NCBI RefSeq assembly: GCF_036826855.1
Contig: NZ_CP104578.1
Span: 6,816,501 to 6,880,500, forward strand
Direction: 5' to 3'
Source of the DNA: Streptomyces sp. SJL17-4
GTDB lineage: Bacteria; Actinomycetota; Actinomycetes; Streptomycetales; Streptomycetaceae
DNA length: 64,000 nucleotides
In this document: piece by piece, positions 15,749 to 24,545 of the stretch
Layout of the letters: each line of letters begins with the position of its first letter
Numbering within the stretch: the first letter of the stretch is position 1
Notes under the pieces: generated by a model
Databases searched by the model: none
What the model saw: only the letters and a program-made list of their open reading frames with translations
Told to the model about the DNA's origin: nothing
Translations under genes and position numbers: made by a program

Positions 15749-16564
15749 GGGCCGGGCGCGCGGCGTGATCGTCAGGACGCCCCGGGGCCCGTCCGACCCC
15801 GGTCCGCCGGACGGGCCTCGGTCCGTGAGGGCCGCCGCGACCAGTTCCGCATTGGAGCGCGCCCTGGTGCCGTCCGGCAGCAGCAAGGTGTCCTCCATGC
15901 CGATCCGGGCCGCGAGGCCCAGCCGCCGGGCGAGTCGCAGCACCGGCCAGGCGCAGCCGTCCTCGCCGTGCATCAACACGGAGACGCCGACCGGCAGTTC
16001 GAGCGCGGACAGGAACGCGCGCGCGGCTCCCTCCGCTTCGCCCCCGGCCGCCGGGAACGGGACCTTCACGAGGACCCGTCGTACGAGGGGTGCGAGCGGC
16101 GAGCGGGCGAAGCGTTCAGCTCCGTCCGTACCGGCCCACAGCCCGGCCTCGACCCCGATCCCGCGCCCCAGGAGCGCCCCCGCCACCTCCTCCGCCCCCG
16201 GCTCGTGCCAGTCGACGGACACCAGGTCGGGCAGCACCGCCCAGGACCGGACCCGCTCCACCCGGCGCCCCATGTCGGGCTCGGCGGCCGCGACGGTCGT
16301 GACCCGCACCTCCCTGCCCACCGCCGCCCGGAGCGAGCTCAGGACGGGGCCGAGCACCCGGGGCGAGAGCGACGTACCCCCGCACGGCGTACGGGGATGC
16401 GCACGGACCTCGCCGGCGCCCGCCGCCACCGCCCGCGCCGCGGACTCCGCCAGCGACTCGGGTGACATCGGCACCCACGCCGAATCCCCCGGCCCCCGCG
16501 TCCCGTTGAGACAGACCTGAAGCACCGGCGGTACCGGCGGCACGCCGGTCCCGCGCCGACTCAC
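15722..16564 (-). CDS. BKACE-family (3-keto-5-aminohexanoate cleavage-like) protein with altered zinc site
   Basis: A 280-aa protein of the beta-keto acid cleavage family (TIM barrel, zinc). It has the opening LQVCLNGTR, the barrel strands LVSVDWHEPGAEE and the late Glu in ARIGMEDTLLLPDG. The usual H-x-H-x-R at strand 2 is R-A-H-P-R, so the first zinc His is missing and activity is doubtful or altered. Family members cleave beta-keto acids with acetyl-CoA. The GTG start at 16564 overlaps the stop of the zinc-ribbon gene (GTGA). The 3' end runs into 16-bp tandem repeats. Confidence 0.7.
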   Translation of the reverse strand: MSRRGTGVPPVPPVLQVCLNGTRGPGDSAWVPMSPESLAESAARAVAAGAGEVRAHPRTPCGGTSLSPRVLGPVLSSLRAAVGREVRVTTVAAAEPDMGRRVERVRSWAVLPDLVSVDWHEPGAEEVAGALLGRGIGVEAGLWAGTDGAERFARSPLAPLVRRVLVKVPFPAAGGEAEGAARAFLSALELPVGVSVLMHGEDGCAWPVLRLARRLGLAARIGMEDTLLLPDGTRARSNAELVAAALTDRGPSGGPGSDGPRGVLTITPRARPARGDTHSG

Positions 16565-17175
16565 GCCGCCGACGCCAGTGACCGGTTCCGCTCCCCACGG
16601 GCGCGGGCCAGCGCCCCCGAGGTGAGGACCGCACGCGGCACGCCCACCCCGCAGTCCCCGCAGACCGGACCGAGCCACGGCTCGTACGTGTCGCCGGGAC
16701 CGGCCCATTCGATGCGCGGCCCCGCGCACACCGGGCACCGCTCGCCCGGGTCGCCCTCCAGGGCCGTGATCAGCCGCCGCAGCACCTCCGGCAGCGGGTC
16801 CGACGGGTGCACGGCCGGATCGCCGCACCGCACCACGCCGTTGCCGCCCCAGACCCGCCGGTGCCAGTCGTCGAGGGCGCCGAGCCCGCGCAGCCCCTCG
16901 TGCTTCTCGCGCCGCCGCCGGGCGGCGAACTCCTCCTCGTACGCGAGCCACACGGCCCGCGCCTCCTCCAGCTCGTCGAGCGCGGCGATCAGCCGCCCGG
17001 GGTCGAGCTCCCGGTCCTCGGGTCCGAACCTGTGCCTGCGGCACAAGTGGTCCCACGTAGCCCGGTGCCCGTACGGCGCGAACCGCTCCAGACACTTGCG
17101 CAGCGAGTACCTGCGCAGGGCCGTGTCGCACCCCGGATCGCGCACCTGTCTCGCGAGACTCCGGAAACCGGCCAT
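16561..17175 (-). CDS. Conserved hypothetical with C-terminal zinc ribbon
   Basis: A 204-aa protein. The N-terminal half is basic and helical (LARQVRDPGCDTALRRYSLRKCLERFAPYGHRATWDHLCRRH). The C-terminal part has two C-x2-C knuckles about 26 residues apart (CPVCAG and CGDCGV), forming a probable zinc ribbon around GDTYEPWLGP. The function is unknown; nucleic-acid or protein binding is likely. It is translationally coupled to the BKACE-like gene. It starts at 17175, with the upstream hydrolase gene ending 204 bp away. Confidence 0.6.
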   Translation of the reverse strand: MAGFRSLARQVRDPGCDTALRRYSLRKCLERFAPYGHRATWDHLCRRHRFGPEDRELDPGRLIAALDELEEARAVWLAYEEEFAARRRREKHEGLRGLGALDDWHRRVWGGNGVVRCGDPAVHPSDPLPEVLRRLITALEGDPGERCPVCAGPRIEWAGPGDTYEPWLGPVCGDCGVGVPRAVLTSGALARARGERNRSLASAA

Positions 17176-17330
17176 CTCCCGCCACCTCCGTCGCTGGTCA
17201 TTCCGCGATATCAGAGGGACGAACGAGCGCCCCGTCGTGTTCCATCGAAATTCGGATGGCAGCCATCAGCGGGGGACGAGGGGCCCCCGGGAAAGGGCGG
17301 AACGGAGGAGTCCGGCGAGGCGCGGAGCAG

Positions 17331-17353
17331 CCGCGGGCGGGGCCCCGCCGCGG
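17331..17353 (-). terminator. GC-rich near-palindrome after the alpha/beta hydrolase gene
   Basis: CCGCGGGCGGGG / CCCCGCCGCGG (17331-17353) forms a hairpin with one unpaired base. It lies 26 bp beyond the stop of the hydrolase gene and has no clear T run, so it is a weak terminator candidate. Confidence 0.4.
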
Positions 17354-17378
17354 TCCGGAGGAGGCCCCGCACCCCCTT

Positions 17379-18680
17379 CTACCTGCCCGTCCGCGCTGCA
17401 GACACCACCACCCGGGCCAGCTCCGCACGGCGGATGTCGCTGTGGGAGCGGACCACGTCCGCCGTGTCGACACTCACGCACCCCGAGGCCGGCACTCCCT
17501 CGCGCAGCACCTCCGCCAGCGGCCGTACGACCGTCCCCGGCACCGCCTGGACGCCGTCGTGCCCGATCGCCGCCCAGCGCGGGTCGCCCGAGCCGAGCGG
17601 ACCGGCGGCCGGAGCGAGCGACGCCGAGTCGCGCGCGAGCCGGGACGCCAGCGGATAGAACACCCCGAGCGCCGTGTCGTGCCGCGAGTAGCAGGCCACC
17701 ACGGGCCCCCGGACCCGGTTCTGCAGGTCCCGCAGCGATCCCGAGCGCCCGGGGTCGTGCGGCAGCCGCGCCGCGAACGCGTAGTGCGAGAAGGCGCCCT
17801 GGAGGAGGGTCACGGAGGCGACCGGACGGGCCCCCGACGGCAGCCCCTTCAGCGCGTACGCGACGAGCCGGGCGCCCATGCTGTGGCCCACCAGGTGGAC
17901 GCGGAGGCGGGGGGCGGCGCGGGCGACCTCGCCGAGCAGCGGCCCGAGGCCGAACTCGCCGACGTGACCGGCCCGCTTCTTCATCACGTAGTACGTGGCC
18001 TGCCGGAGGACCTCCCGGGCGCCCTTCCAGTACCGCTTGAGCCCCTCCCCGAAGCCTTCCGCCGGCCCGGCGCGCCGCCCGGGGTCCGCCGCCCGCCCGG
18101 CGCCCCCTCCGGAGCCCGCCGCCTGCTCGGGGCTTTCACTCCTGCCGGCCTCCGCCTCCAGCGCCTCGGTGAACAGGGCGCACACCCCCACCGGGTCCGC
18201 GACCAGGAACTCCGGTACCGGCTCCCGCGGCCCGGCGACGCCCGCCCGGTCGTCCGCGCCGCCGGCCACGCCCGTCAGCTCCCGCAGCAGCGCCCCGAAC
18301 TCGGCGAACGCCGCCTCGTCCGCCGGCGCCGTCACGAGGAGCTCGGTGAGCCGGTCGAGTACCGGCTCCTTCTCCGGAAGGACCGTCACGAGGGCCCGGT
18401 AGTCGGGGCCCGGCTCGCCGGTGAACATCATCGACGGCCAGATCACGCCCGCGTACCCGGCCTCGACGCCGGGGGCGAGCAGACCGGGGAAGGGCTCGAA
18501 GAAGTCGGAGCAGAGCCGGGTGGCACCGGCCGGAGAGCTGTTCCACCCGTGCGCGAACACCACCAGATCGGTGACGCCCTGCCGGGCCAGTGCGGCGAGG
18601 GCCGCGGGCTGCCCCGCGGGCCCGTCGCCCTCCTTGTCGAAGGTGATCTCCCGGTACGGTTCCACGCTCATCCCGGTCAC
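17379..18680 (-). CDS. Alpha/beta-hydrolase-fold protein
   Basis: A 433-aa protein with VFAHGWNSSPAGATRL near residue 42 (oxyanion HG) and the nucleophile elbow LVGHSMGARLVAY near residue 265. A late His could be in IGHDGVQ or YSRHDTA. Between them lies a large Gly/Ala-rich insertion (SPEQAAGSGGGAGRAADPGRRAGPAE). Homologues in Streptomyces are annotated only as serine hydrolases or hypotheticals. The GTG at 18680 has GGAGGG upstream; ATG at 18671 is the alternative. The substrate is unknown. Confidence 0.7.
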   Translation of the reverse strand: MTGMSVEPYREITFDKEGDGPAGQPAALAALARQGVTDLVVFAHGWNSSPAGATRLCSDFFEPFPGLLAPGVEAGYAGVIWPSMMFTGEPGPDYRALVTVLPEKEPVLDRLTELLVTAPADEAAFAEFGALLRELTGVAGGADDRAGVAGPREPVPEFLVADPVGVCALFTEALEAEAGRSESPEQAAGSGGGAGRAADPGRRAGPAEGFGEGLKRYWKGAREVLRQATYYVMKKRAGHVGEFGLGPLLGEVARAAPRLRVHLVGHSMGARLVAYALKGLPSGARPVASVTLLQGAFSHYAFAARLPHDPGRSGSLRDLQNRVRGPVVACYSRHDTALGVFYPLASRLARDSASLAPAAGPLGSGDPRWAAIGHDGVQAVPGTVVRPLAEVLREGVPASGCVSVDTADVVRSHSDIRRAELARVVVSAARTGR

Positions 18681-18864
18681 GGCCGGCCCGTCCCTCCCCG
18701 TCGAGGTGGCCGTCGCGCCCAGGACGCGCCAAGCGCGGGCGGCGGCTCCAGGGCCAGCATGCCCGCGCGTGGCCCCGGCCAGACCTCGGCCGGGAGGCGT
18801 ACCGCTTCGGTCGGACGGTGACCGGCTCCGTACCGCCTCGTCCGGCCCGTCCGCACCTTCCGCC

Positions 18865-20208
18865 TCAGCGGATGCGCGCCGCCGTGATCCGGGGGAAGTG
18901 GATCAGCAGGTCGTACGCGGTGGAGAGGCGCGACTGGTGCACGGCGCCCGGCCAGGGGTACGCCGTGCCGATGCCCCGGGTCGGCCGGGCGGTGCCGAGC
19001 CAGTCGCGTGCGGCCGGTGTCGTGCGCCGCAGGTCCAGGTAGAACGCCGCGGGAGAGACCCGGTCCAGGGTGTGGGCGTTGCTGTCCGGGCCGAGTGTCC
19101 CGACGGTGAAGGACCGCAGCGGCTCGCCGGGGGCCTCGGTGTCGTGCGCGTTGAAGGACCCCTGCCCGAAGGAGGCGCCGACGCTCACGTAGTCCCGGCC
19201 GAGCGCGTCCCGCAGGAAGGCGCCCTGGATCCGCGGGTACTGGTCGGGCTTCGGGGACTCGTAGCCGACGTGGCCGTTGTGCGCGGAGAGCACGATCCGG
19301 TCGCCGGTCTGCCGCTGCCACCACACGGTGTTCTCGGCCATGACCCGGTCGCGGTAGAGCATCGCCTCGGCGATGCCCGCGTCCGTCTCCACGTCGTGGG
19401 CGTACTCGGTGCCGACCTGGGCGATGGCCCGCGCGTGCTGCACCGCCCACTGGGCCGCCTCACGCGCGCGGGGGTCCTTCGCGGGCCGCTGCCGCTCCAG
19501 GAGGGCGAGCGCCGTGTTCACCTCGGCCGCCAACCGCTGCCGTTCGGGGCGCGGCTTGGTCATGTAGCCCTTCATCCAGGCCTCGACCGTTCCCGTGGGG
19601 CGCGAGCTCCGGTACAGCTCCTCGAAGCGGGGGAGGAGCGCGGGACGGGTGCGGGCCACGTACGAGGTCACGGCGTCGAAGACGTTCGCGCCCGCGTAGC
19701 CGAGGTCGTTGCCCATGAAGCGGACCTGGTGATCGGGGTGGAGCTGGTTGTGCCGCCGCATCCACTGGAAGAGGTCGAGGTACTCCTCGGTGTTCCAGAG
19801 GCGGTACGACTCCTGGAACTCGTCCCGCATGATCGCCCGGATGTCGCCGCGGCCCGTGCGCACCCACTCGTCGACGAGCAGCCCGGTGGACCAGTTGGCC
19901 TCCAGGGCGAAGGTGGTGAAGCCCTTGCGCTCCACGAGGTGTTCGAAGATCCGGTGCTTGGTGGCGAAGAACTCCGCGGAGCTGTGGGTGGTCTCCCCGA
20001 TGCCGACGACCTTGGCCGATCCGATCATCCGGTCGAGCGGCCGGAGGTCGGTCAACGGCTCGGCCGTACGGGCGAGTTCGCGCGCGGGTTCGGGGGCGGC
20101 GGGGGTCCCGGCGGCCCCGGCGGCGGGCGCCAGGGAGCCGAGGCAGGCGGCGAGGAGGAGCCCGACGAGGGGCAGGCGGCGTCGTAAGGAGGTACCGGAA
20201 GGTTTCAT
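18865..20208 (-). CDS. Secreted erythromycin-esterase family protein
   Basis: 447 aa with a Sec-type signal (MKPSGTSLRRRLPLVGLLLAACLGSLAPAAGAAG) and an erythromycin esterase domain over the rest. Conserved points are GETTHSSAEFF (Glu and His near residue 80), FALEANW, RFMGNDLGY and SAHNGHVGY. EreA/B enzymes open macrolide lactones, but most members of this family, including related succinoglycan-type proteins, have unknown substrates. Macrolide inactivation should not be assumed. The ATG at 20208 is chosen for the signal peptide. Confidence 0.82.
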   Translation of the reverse strand: MKPSGTSLRRRLPLVGLLLAACLGSLAPAAGAAGTPAAPEPARELARTAEPLTDLRPLDRMIGSAKVVGIGETTHSSAEFFATKHRIFEHLVERKGFTTFALEANWSTGLLVDEWVRTGRGDIRAIMRDEFQESYRLWNTEEYLDLFQWMRRHNQLHPDHQVRFMGNDLGYAGANVFDAVTSYVARTRPALLPRFEELYRSSRPTGTVEAWMKGYMTKPRPERQRLAAEVNTALALLERQRPAKDPRAREAAQWAVQHARAIAQVGTEYAHDVETDAGIAEAMLYRDRVMAENTVWWQRQTGDRIVLSAHNGHVGYESPKPDQYPRIQGAFLRDALGRDYVSVGASFGQGSFNAHDTEAPGEPLRSFTVGTLGPDSNAHTLDRVSPAAFYLDLRRTTPAARDWLGTARPTRGIGTAYPWPGAVHQSRLSTAYDLLIHFPRITAARIR

Positions 20209-20336
20209 GGGGCCAAGCCTGGTCGCCGGGACGTTTCCGGGACATCCCGCCCGCACCCCGGTCGATCATGGGGACAACCCCACCCCACCCCACCCCACCC
20301 CGCCCCGCCGCCCCGCCGTCTCCGGGGCAACCGGTC

Positions 20337-21629
20337 TCAGCGGTACAGCAGATACTCCCTCCGCACCGCCCGGAAGGCCGCCAGGTCCGCCTGCCACGCC
20401 CCGACGACCTCGTCCACCCCCGCGCCCGCGTCGACCAGCGTCCGCACCCGCGTCGAACCCGTCAGCTTGTCGATCCAGTTGTCCGCCCGCCAGGCGAAGC
20501 CGGACCACGAGCTCCGGGCGGTGACCAGGAGCCCGATCCCGGTCCGTACCGGATCGAAGGACTCCCGGTCGTGGACGTGCAGCTGCACCCCGCCCACGGT
20601 CTTCCCCTGGAACTTGGAGAAGGTCGGCGCGAAGTACGCCTCCCGGAACCGGACCCCGGGCAGACCGAGCGCGTTCGCCGCCTCCGCCCACCGCCGGTCG
20701 ATCCCCTCCGCGCCCAGGAGCTCGAAGGGGCGGGTGGTGCCCCGGCCCTCGGAGAGGTTCGTTCCCTCGAAGAGGCAGGTGCCGGAGTAGACGAGCGCGG
20801 TCTCCGGCGTCGGCATGTTGGGGCTGGGCGGCACCCAGGGCAGCCCGGTGGCGTCGAAGAAGTCGCCGCGGCGCCACCCGGTCATCCGTACGGTCTCCAG
20901 GGCGACGGGCTTCGCGAGGAACTCGCCGTTGAAGAGGCGGGCCAGCTCGGCCACCGTCATGCCGTGCGCCTGCGCGATCGGCTCGCGTCCGACGAAGGTG
21001 GCGAACGCCCGGTCCAGGACGGGGCCGAGCGCCGCCCGCCCGGTCACCGGGTTCGGCCGGTCCAGGACCACGAACCGCTTCCCGGCGAGCGCGGCGGCCA
21101 CCATGCAGTCGTACAGCGTCCAGATGTAGGTGTAGAAGCGGGCGCCGGCGTCCTGGATGTCGAAGACGACCGTGTCCACGCCGGAGGCGGTGAAGACGTC
21201 CGCCAGCGGCTGCCCGCTCTTCAGGTACGTGTCGTAGACCGGCAGCCCGGTCGCCGGGTCGTCGTACCGCCCCTCGGAGCCGCCCGCCTGCGCGGTGCCC
21301 CGGAAGCCGTGCTCCGGGCCGAAGACGGCCACCAGGTCCACCCGCTCGTCGGCGTGCATCGCATCGACGATGTGCCGGGCGTCCCGGGTGATGCCGGTCG
21401 GATTGGTGACGACGCCGACGCGCTCACCGGCGAGCAGCGCGTACCCGTCGTCGGCGAGGCGCTCGAATCCGGTCCGCACGCGCGCGTGCCCGTGCGGCTG
21501 CCCCGCCGCCGAGGCGGGCGAGCCGGCCGAGGCGGTGGGTGCGGTGGTAGCCGCAGCGGTGGGCGCGGTGGCCGCCACCGCCCCGAGGGCGCCCCCGGCG
21601 GCCAGCAGACTCCGTCGCGACAGGCCCAT
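20337..21629 (-). CDS. NamZ-type exo-beta-N-acetylmuramidase (DUF1343), Tat-exported
   Basis: 430 aa. The N-terminus MGLSRRSLLAAGGALGAVAA is a twin-arginine signal. The mature protein has the DUF1343 hallmarks: GVVTNPTGITRD, AVFGPEHGFRGTAQAG, FDIQDAGARFYTYIWT, LDRPNP and EGTNLSEGRGTTRPFE. The characterised member, NamZ, removes terminal N-acetylmuramic acid from cell-wall fragments. The GAGGAGG RBS fixes the ATG at 21629. It probably acts outside the membrane in wall turnover. It is followed by the erythromycin esterase gene in the same direction, about 128 bp apart, across a C-run (CACCC repeats at 20280-20300). Confidence 0.85.
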   Translation of the reverse strand: MGLSRRSLLAAGGALGAVAATAPTAAATTAPTASAGSPASAAGQPHGHARVRTGFERLADDGYALLAGERVGVVTNPTGITRDARHIVDAMHADERVDLVAVFGPEHGFRGTAQAGGSEGRYDDPATGLPVYDTYLKSGQPLADVFTASGVDTVVFDIQDAGARFYTYIWTLYDCMVAAALAGKRFVVLDRPNPVTGRAALGPVLDRAFATFVGREPIAQAHGMTVAELARLFNGEFLAKPVALETVRMTGWRRGDFFDATGLPWVPPSPNMPTPETALVYSGTCLFEGTNLSEGRGTTRPFELLGAEGIDRRWAEAANALGLPGVRFREAYFAPTFSKFQGKTVGGVQLHVHDRESFDPVRTGIGLLVTARSSWSGFAWRADNWIDKLTGSTRVRTLVDAGAGVDEVVGAWQADLAAFRAVRREYLLYR

Positions 21630-21741
21630 GCGAAACCTCCTCGATCGCCGTCCCCGGCCGGGGCGCGTGACATGGGCACGCACGCTAGCGGTCCTGACCG
21701 CCCACGGGAACGAGGCGTGCGGCGGACACTCTTCCGGATTC

Positions 21742-21761
21742 CATACCGACTGGTTAGTCTG
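21742..21761. promoter_or_regulatory. Operator shared with the 25.6-kb acyl-CoA operon
   Basis: CATACCGACTGGTTAGTCTG lies 30 bp before the SDR gene. It shares 13 bases exactly (CATACCGACTGGT), and GTC two bases later, with the site at 25608-25627 in the opposite orientation. The core ACCGAC-N2-GT is palindromic, typical of TetR sites. Confidence 0.7.
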
Positions 21762-21791
21762 CTCGGGTCGTCACAGCGGAGAGGTGGGTCC

Positions 21792-22580
21792 ATGAGCGAG
21801 GGAACGAACAAGGTCCAGGGCCAGGTCCAGGGCGCCGGAGTCGTCGTCACGGGAGCGGGCGGCGGCATCGGCGCCGCCCTCGCGCGCCGCTTCGTCGCCG
21901 AGGGCGCCCGGGTCGTCGTCAACGACCTGGACCCCGTCCGCACCAAGGCCGTCGCCGAGGAGATCGGCGCCCTCGCCGTGCCCGGTGACGCCTCCGCCGT
22001 CGTCGACGAGGCCCGCGAGGCCCTCGGCGGCACCGTCGACATCTGGTGCGCCAACGCCGGCCTCTCCTCGCCCGGTGACGCCTTCGCCGACGAGGACGTC
22101 TGGGCCGCCGCCTGGGACGTCAACGTCATGGCCCACGTCCGCGCGGCCCGCGCCCTGCTCCCCGACTGGCTGGAGCGCGGCAGCGGCCGCTTCGTGTCCA
22201 CGGTCTCCGCCGCCGGGCTGCTCACCATGATCGGCGCGGCGCCGTACAGCGTCTCCAAGCACGGCGCGTACGCCTTCGCCGAATGGCTCTCCCTCACCTA
22301 CCGGCACCGCGGCCTCGCCGTCCACGCCATCTGCCCGCAGGGCGTCCGTACGGACATGCTCACGGCCGCCGGGACGGCCGGCGAACTCGTCCTGGCCCCC
22401 ACCGCCATCGAGCCCGAGGACGTCGCCGACGCGCTCCTCGACGCCATCGCCGCCGACCGCTTCCTCGTCCTGCCGCACCCCGAGGTGGCCGGTTACTACC
22501 GCAACCGGGCCACCGACCCCGAGCGCTGGCTGGGCACCATGAACCACGTCCAGCAGGCCTGGGAGACGGGCGCCCGTTAG
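21792..22580 (+). CDS. Short-chain dehydrogenase/reductase
   Basis: A 262-aa classical SDR with NAD(P)-binding VVVTGAGGGIGAALARRF, NDLD (Asp after beta2 suggests NAD), CANAGLSS, the catalytic Ser in STVSAAGLL and Y-x3-K in YSVSKHGAYAF. The substrate is unknown; the location beside TetR and acyl-CoA genes suggests a hydroxyacyl or alcohol substrate. It is preceded by the CATACCGACTGGT site and followed by a TetR gene 96 bp downstream. Confidence 0.88.
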   Translation: MSEGTNKVQGQVQGAGVVVTGAGGGIGAALARRFVAEGARVVVNDLDPVRTKAVAEEIGALAVPGDASAVVDEAREALGGTVDIWCANAGLSSPGDAFADEDVWAAAWDVNVMAHVRAARALLPDWLERGSGRFVSTVSAAGLLTMIGAAPYSVSKHGAYAFAEWLSLTYRHRGLAVHAICPQGVRTDMLTAAGTAGELVLAPTAIEPEDVADALLDAIAADRFLVLPHPEVAGYYRNRATDPERWLGTMNHVQQAWETGAR

Positions 22581-22613
22581 GCGGGGCCCGATCGGATGCG
22601 AAGATCTACGGGC

Positions 22614-22628
22614 GGGGAAGCGTTCCCC
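22614..22628. promoter_or_regulatory. Palindrome upstream of the TetR gene at 22677
   Basis: GGGGAA-GCG-TTCCCC is a perfect 6-bp inverted repeat with a 3-bp centre in the 96-bp gap between the SDR and TetR genes. It could be an autoregulatory site or a weak terminator of the SDR gene. Confidence 0.45.
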
Positions 22629-22676
22629 TGACCGGAATTCATCATCGAGAACGAACACCAAGGAAGGCGGCGGAGC

Positions 22677-23270
22677 ATGGCCAGGACGACGGACGGGAGC
22701 GGTGCGCCCGTCCCCCAGAGACTCCTCGCCGCCGCCACCCGGCTCTTCGCCGAGCAGGGGTACGACCGCACCTCCGTACAGGAGATCGTCGAGGCCGCCG
22801 GGGTCACCAAGGGCGCGCTCTACCACTACTTCGGCTCCAAGGAGGACCTCCTCCAGGAGGTCTACTCCCGGGTGCTGCGCCTCCAGCAGGAGCGCCTCGA
22901 CGCCTTCGCGGACGCCGACGCGCCCATCGAGGAGCGGCTGCGCGACGCCGCCGCCGACGTCGTCGTCACCACCATCGAGAACCTCGACGACGCCGCCATC
23001 TTCTTCCGCTCCATGCACCACCTGAGCCCGGAGAAGAACAAGCAGGTCAGGTCGGAGCGGCGCCGCTACCACGAGCGGTTCCGCGCCCTGATCGAGGAGG
23101 GCCAGCAGGCCGGGGTGTTCTCCTCGGCGACCCCGGCCGACCTGGTCGTCGACTACCACTTCGGCTCGGTGCACCACCTCTCCACCTGGTACCGCCCGGA
23201 CGGCCCGCTCACCCCCGAGCAGGTCGCCGGCCACCTCGCCGATCTGCTGCTGCGCGCGCTGCGACCCTGA
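22677..23270 (+). CDS. TetR-family regulator, FadR-like
   Basis: A 197-aa TetR protein. HTH: TSVQEIVEAAGVTKGALYHYFGSKEDLLQEVY. The ligand domain includes FFRSMHHLSPEKNKQVRSERRRYHERFRALI, which resembles regulators of fatty-acid degradation (KstR2/FadR-like TetR_C). The CATACCGACTGGT sites at 21742 and 25608 flank this locus, and it is the natural candidate to bind both. It follows the SDR gene in the same direction. Confidence 0.82.
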   Translation: MARTTDGSGAPVPQRLLAAATRLFAEQGYDRTSVQEIVEAAGVTKGALYHYFGSKEDLLQEVYSRVLRLQQERLDAFADADAPIEERLRDAAADVVVTTIENLDDAAIFFRSMHHLSPEKNKQVRSERRRYHERFRALIEEGQQAGVFSSATPADLVVDYHFGSVHHLSTWYRPDGPLTPEQVAGHLADLLLRALRP

Positions 23271-23324
23271 GCCTTGCGGCCGCCCTGAGCGCGTACTCCC
23301 GGATCCTGGGCCGAGCGCCCTCGA

Positions 23325-24539
23325 CTACAGGTACTTCTTCAGCTCCCGGCGCGCGAGCGACCGCTGGTGCACCTCGTCCGGTCCGTCCGCGAGCTTCAGC
23401 GTCCGCGCCGCCGCCCACAGTTCGGCCAGTGGGAAGTCCTGCGAGACCCCGCCCGCCCCGTGCGCCTGGACGGCCTTGTCGATGATGTCGACGACCGCGC
23501 GCGGGGTCGCGATCTTGATGGCCTGGATCTCGGTGTGCGCGCCCCGGTTCCCGACGGTGTCCATCAGCCAGGCCGTCTTGAGGACGAGGAGCCGCAGCTG
23601 CTCGATCGTCACCCGGGCGTCCGCGATCCAGTTCTGTACGACGCCCTGCTGGGCGAGCGACTTGCCGAAGGCGGTACGGGTGACCGCGCGCCGGCACATC
23701 AGCTCGACGGCCCGCTCGGCCATGCCGATGAGTCGCATGCAGTGGTGGATGCGGCCGGGGCCGAGCCGCGCCTGCGCGATGGCGAAGCCGCCGCCCTCCT
23801 CGCCGATGAGATGCGAGGCGGGGACGCGTACGTCGTCGAAGATCACCTCGGCGTGCCCGCCGTGGGAGTGGTCCTCGTAGCCGTAGACCTGCATCGCCCG
23901 TCGTACCTCGACGCCGGGGGTGTCGCGCGGCACGAGGATCATGGACTGCTGGCGGCGGATGTCCGTCCCGTCGGGGTCGGTCTTGCCCATGAGGATGAAG
24001 ATCTTGCAGTCGGGGTTCATCGCCCCGGAGATGTACCACTTCCGCCCGTCGACGACGTACGAGTCGCCGTCCCGCCGGATCCGGGTCTCGATGTTCGTCG
24101 CGTCCGAGGAGGCGACCTCGGGCTCGGTCATCGCGAACGCCGAGCGGATCTCGCCCGCGAGGAGCGGCTCCAGCCACTGCTTCTTCTGCGCCTCGTCGCC
24201 GAACTGGGCGAGCAGTTCCATGTTCCCGGTGTCCGGGGCGGCGCAGTTGAGGGCGGTGGGGGCCAAGTGAGGGCTGCGGCCGGTGATCTCGGCGAGCGGC
24301 GCGTACTGGAGGTTCGTCAGCCCGGCACCGTACTCCGCGTCCGGAAGGAAGAGGTTCCAGAGGCCTTGCCGCCTGGCCTCGGCCTTGAGGTCCTCGACGA
24401 CCTGCGGGGTGTCCCAGGGAGAGGCGAGCAGGGCCCGCTGTTCCTCGGCGACCGTCTCGGCCGGGTACACGTGCTCGTCCATGAAGGCGAGGAGCTTCTC
24501 GCGGAGTTCCTCGGTGCGCGCGTCGTAGGCGAAGTCCAT
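23325..24539 (-). CDS. ACAD10/11-like acyl-CoA dehydrogenase
   Basis: 404 aa, with FAFAMTEPEVASSDATNIETRI-like FAD region (about 138-158), RTAFGKSLAQQGVVQ and the C-terminal GGVSQDFPLAELWAAARTLKLADGPDEVHQ. The last motif (ADGPDEVH) is characteristic of the ACAD10/ACAD11 group. In mitochondria these enzymes work on 4-hydroxyacyl-CoA or 2-methyl-branched substrates, with a kinase-like N-terminal domain fused on. Here that domain is the separate gene just upstream, 6 nt away. Confidence 0.9.
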   Translation of the reverse strand: MDFAYDARTEELREKLLAFMDEHVYPAETVAEEQRALLASPWDTPQVVEDLKAEARRQGLWNLFLPDAEYGAGLTNLQYAPLAEITGRSPHLAPTALNCAAPDTGNMELLAQFGDEAQKKQWLEPLLAGEIRSAFAMTEPEVASSDATNIETRIRRDGDSYVVDGRKWYISGAMNPDCKIFILMGKTDPDGTDIRRQQSMILVPRDTPGVEVRRAMQVYGYEDHSHGGHAEVIFDDVRVPASHLIGEEGGGFAIAQARLGPGRIHHCMRLIGMAERAVELMCRRAVTRTAFGKSLAQQGVVQNWIADARVTIEQLRLLVLKTAWLMDTVGNRGAHTEIQAIKIATPRAVVDIIDKAVQAHGAGGVSQDFPLAELWAAARTLKLADGPDEVHQRSLARRELKKYL

Positions 24540-24545
24540 GGCGGT

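Noticed and set aside
18865..20208. Macrolide resistance gene
   Set aside because: It belongs to the erythromycin esterase family, but it has a secretion signal and most family members have unrelated or unknown substrates. No macrolide context is visible.
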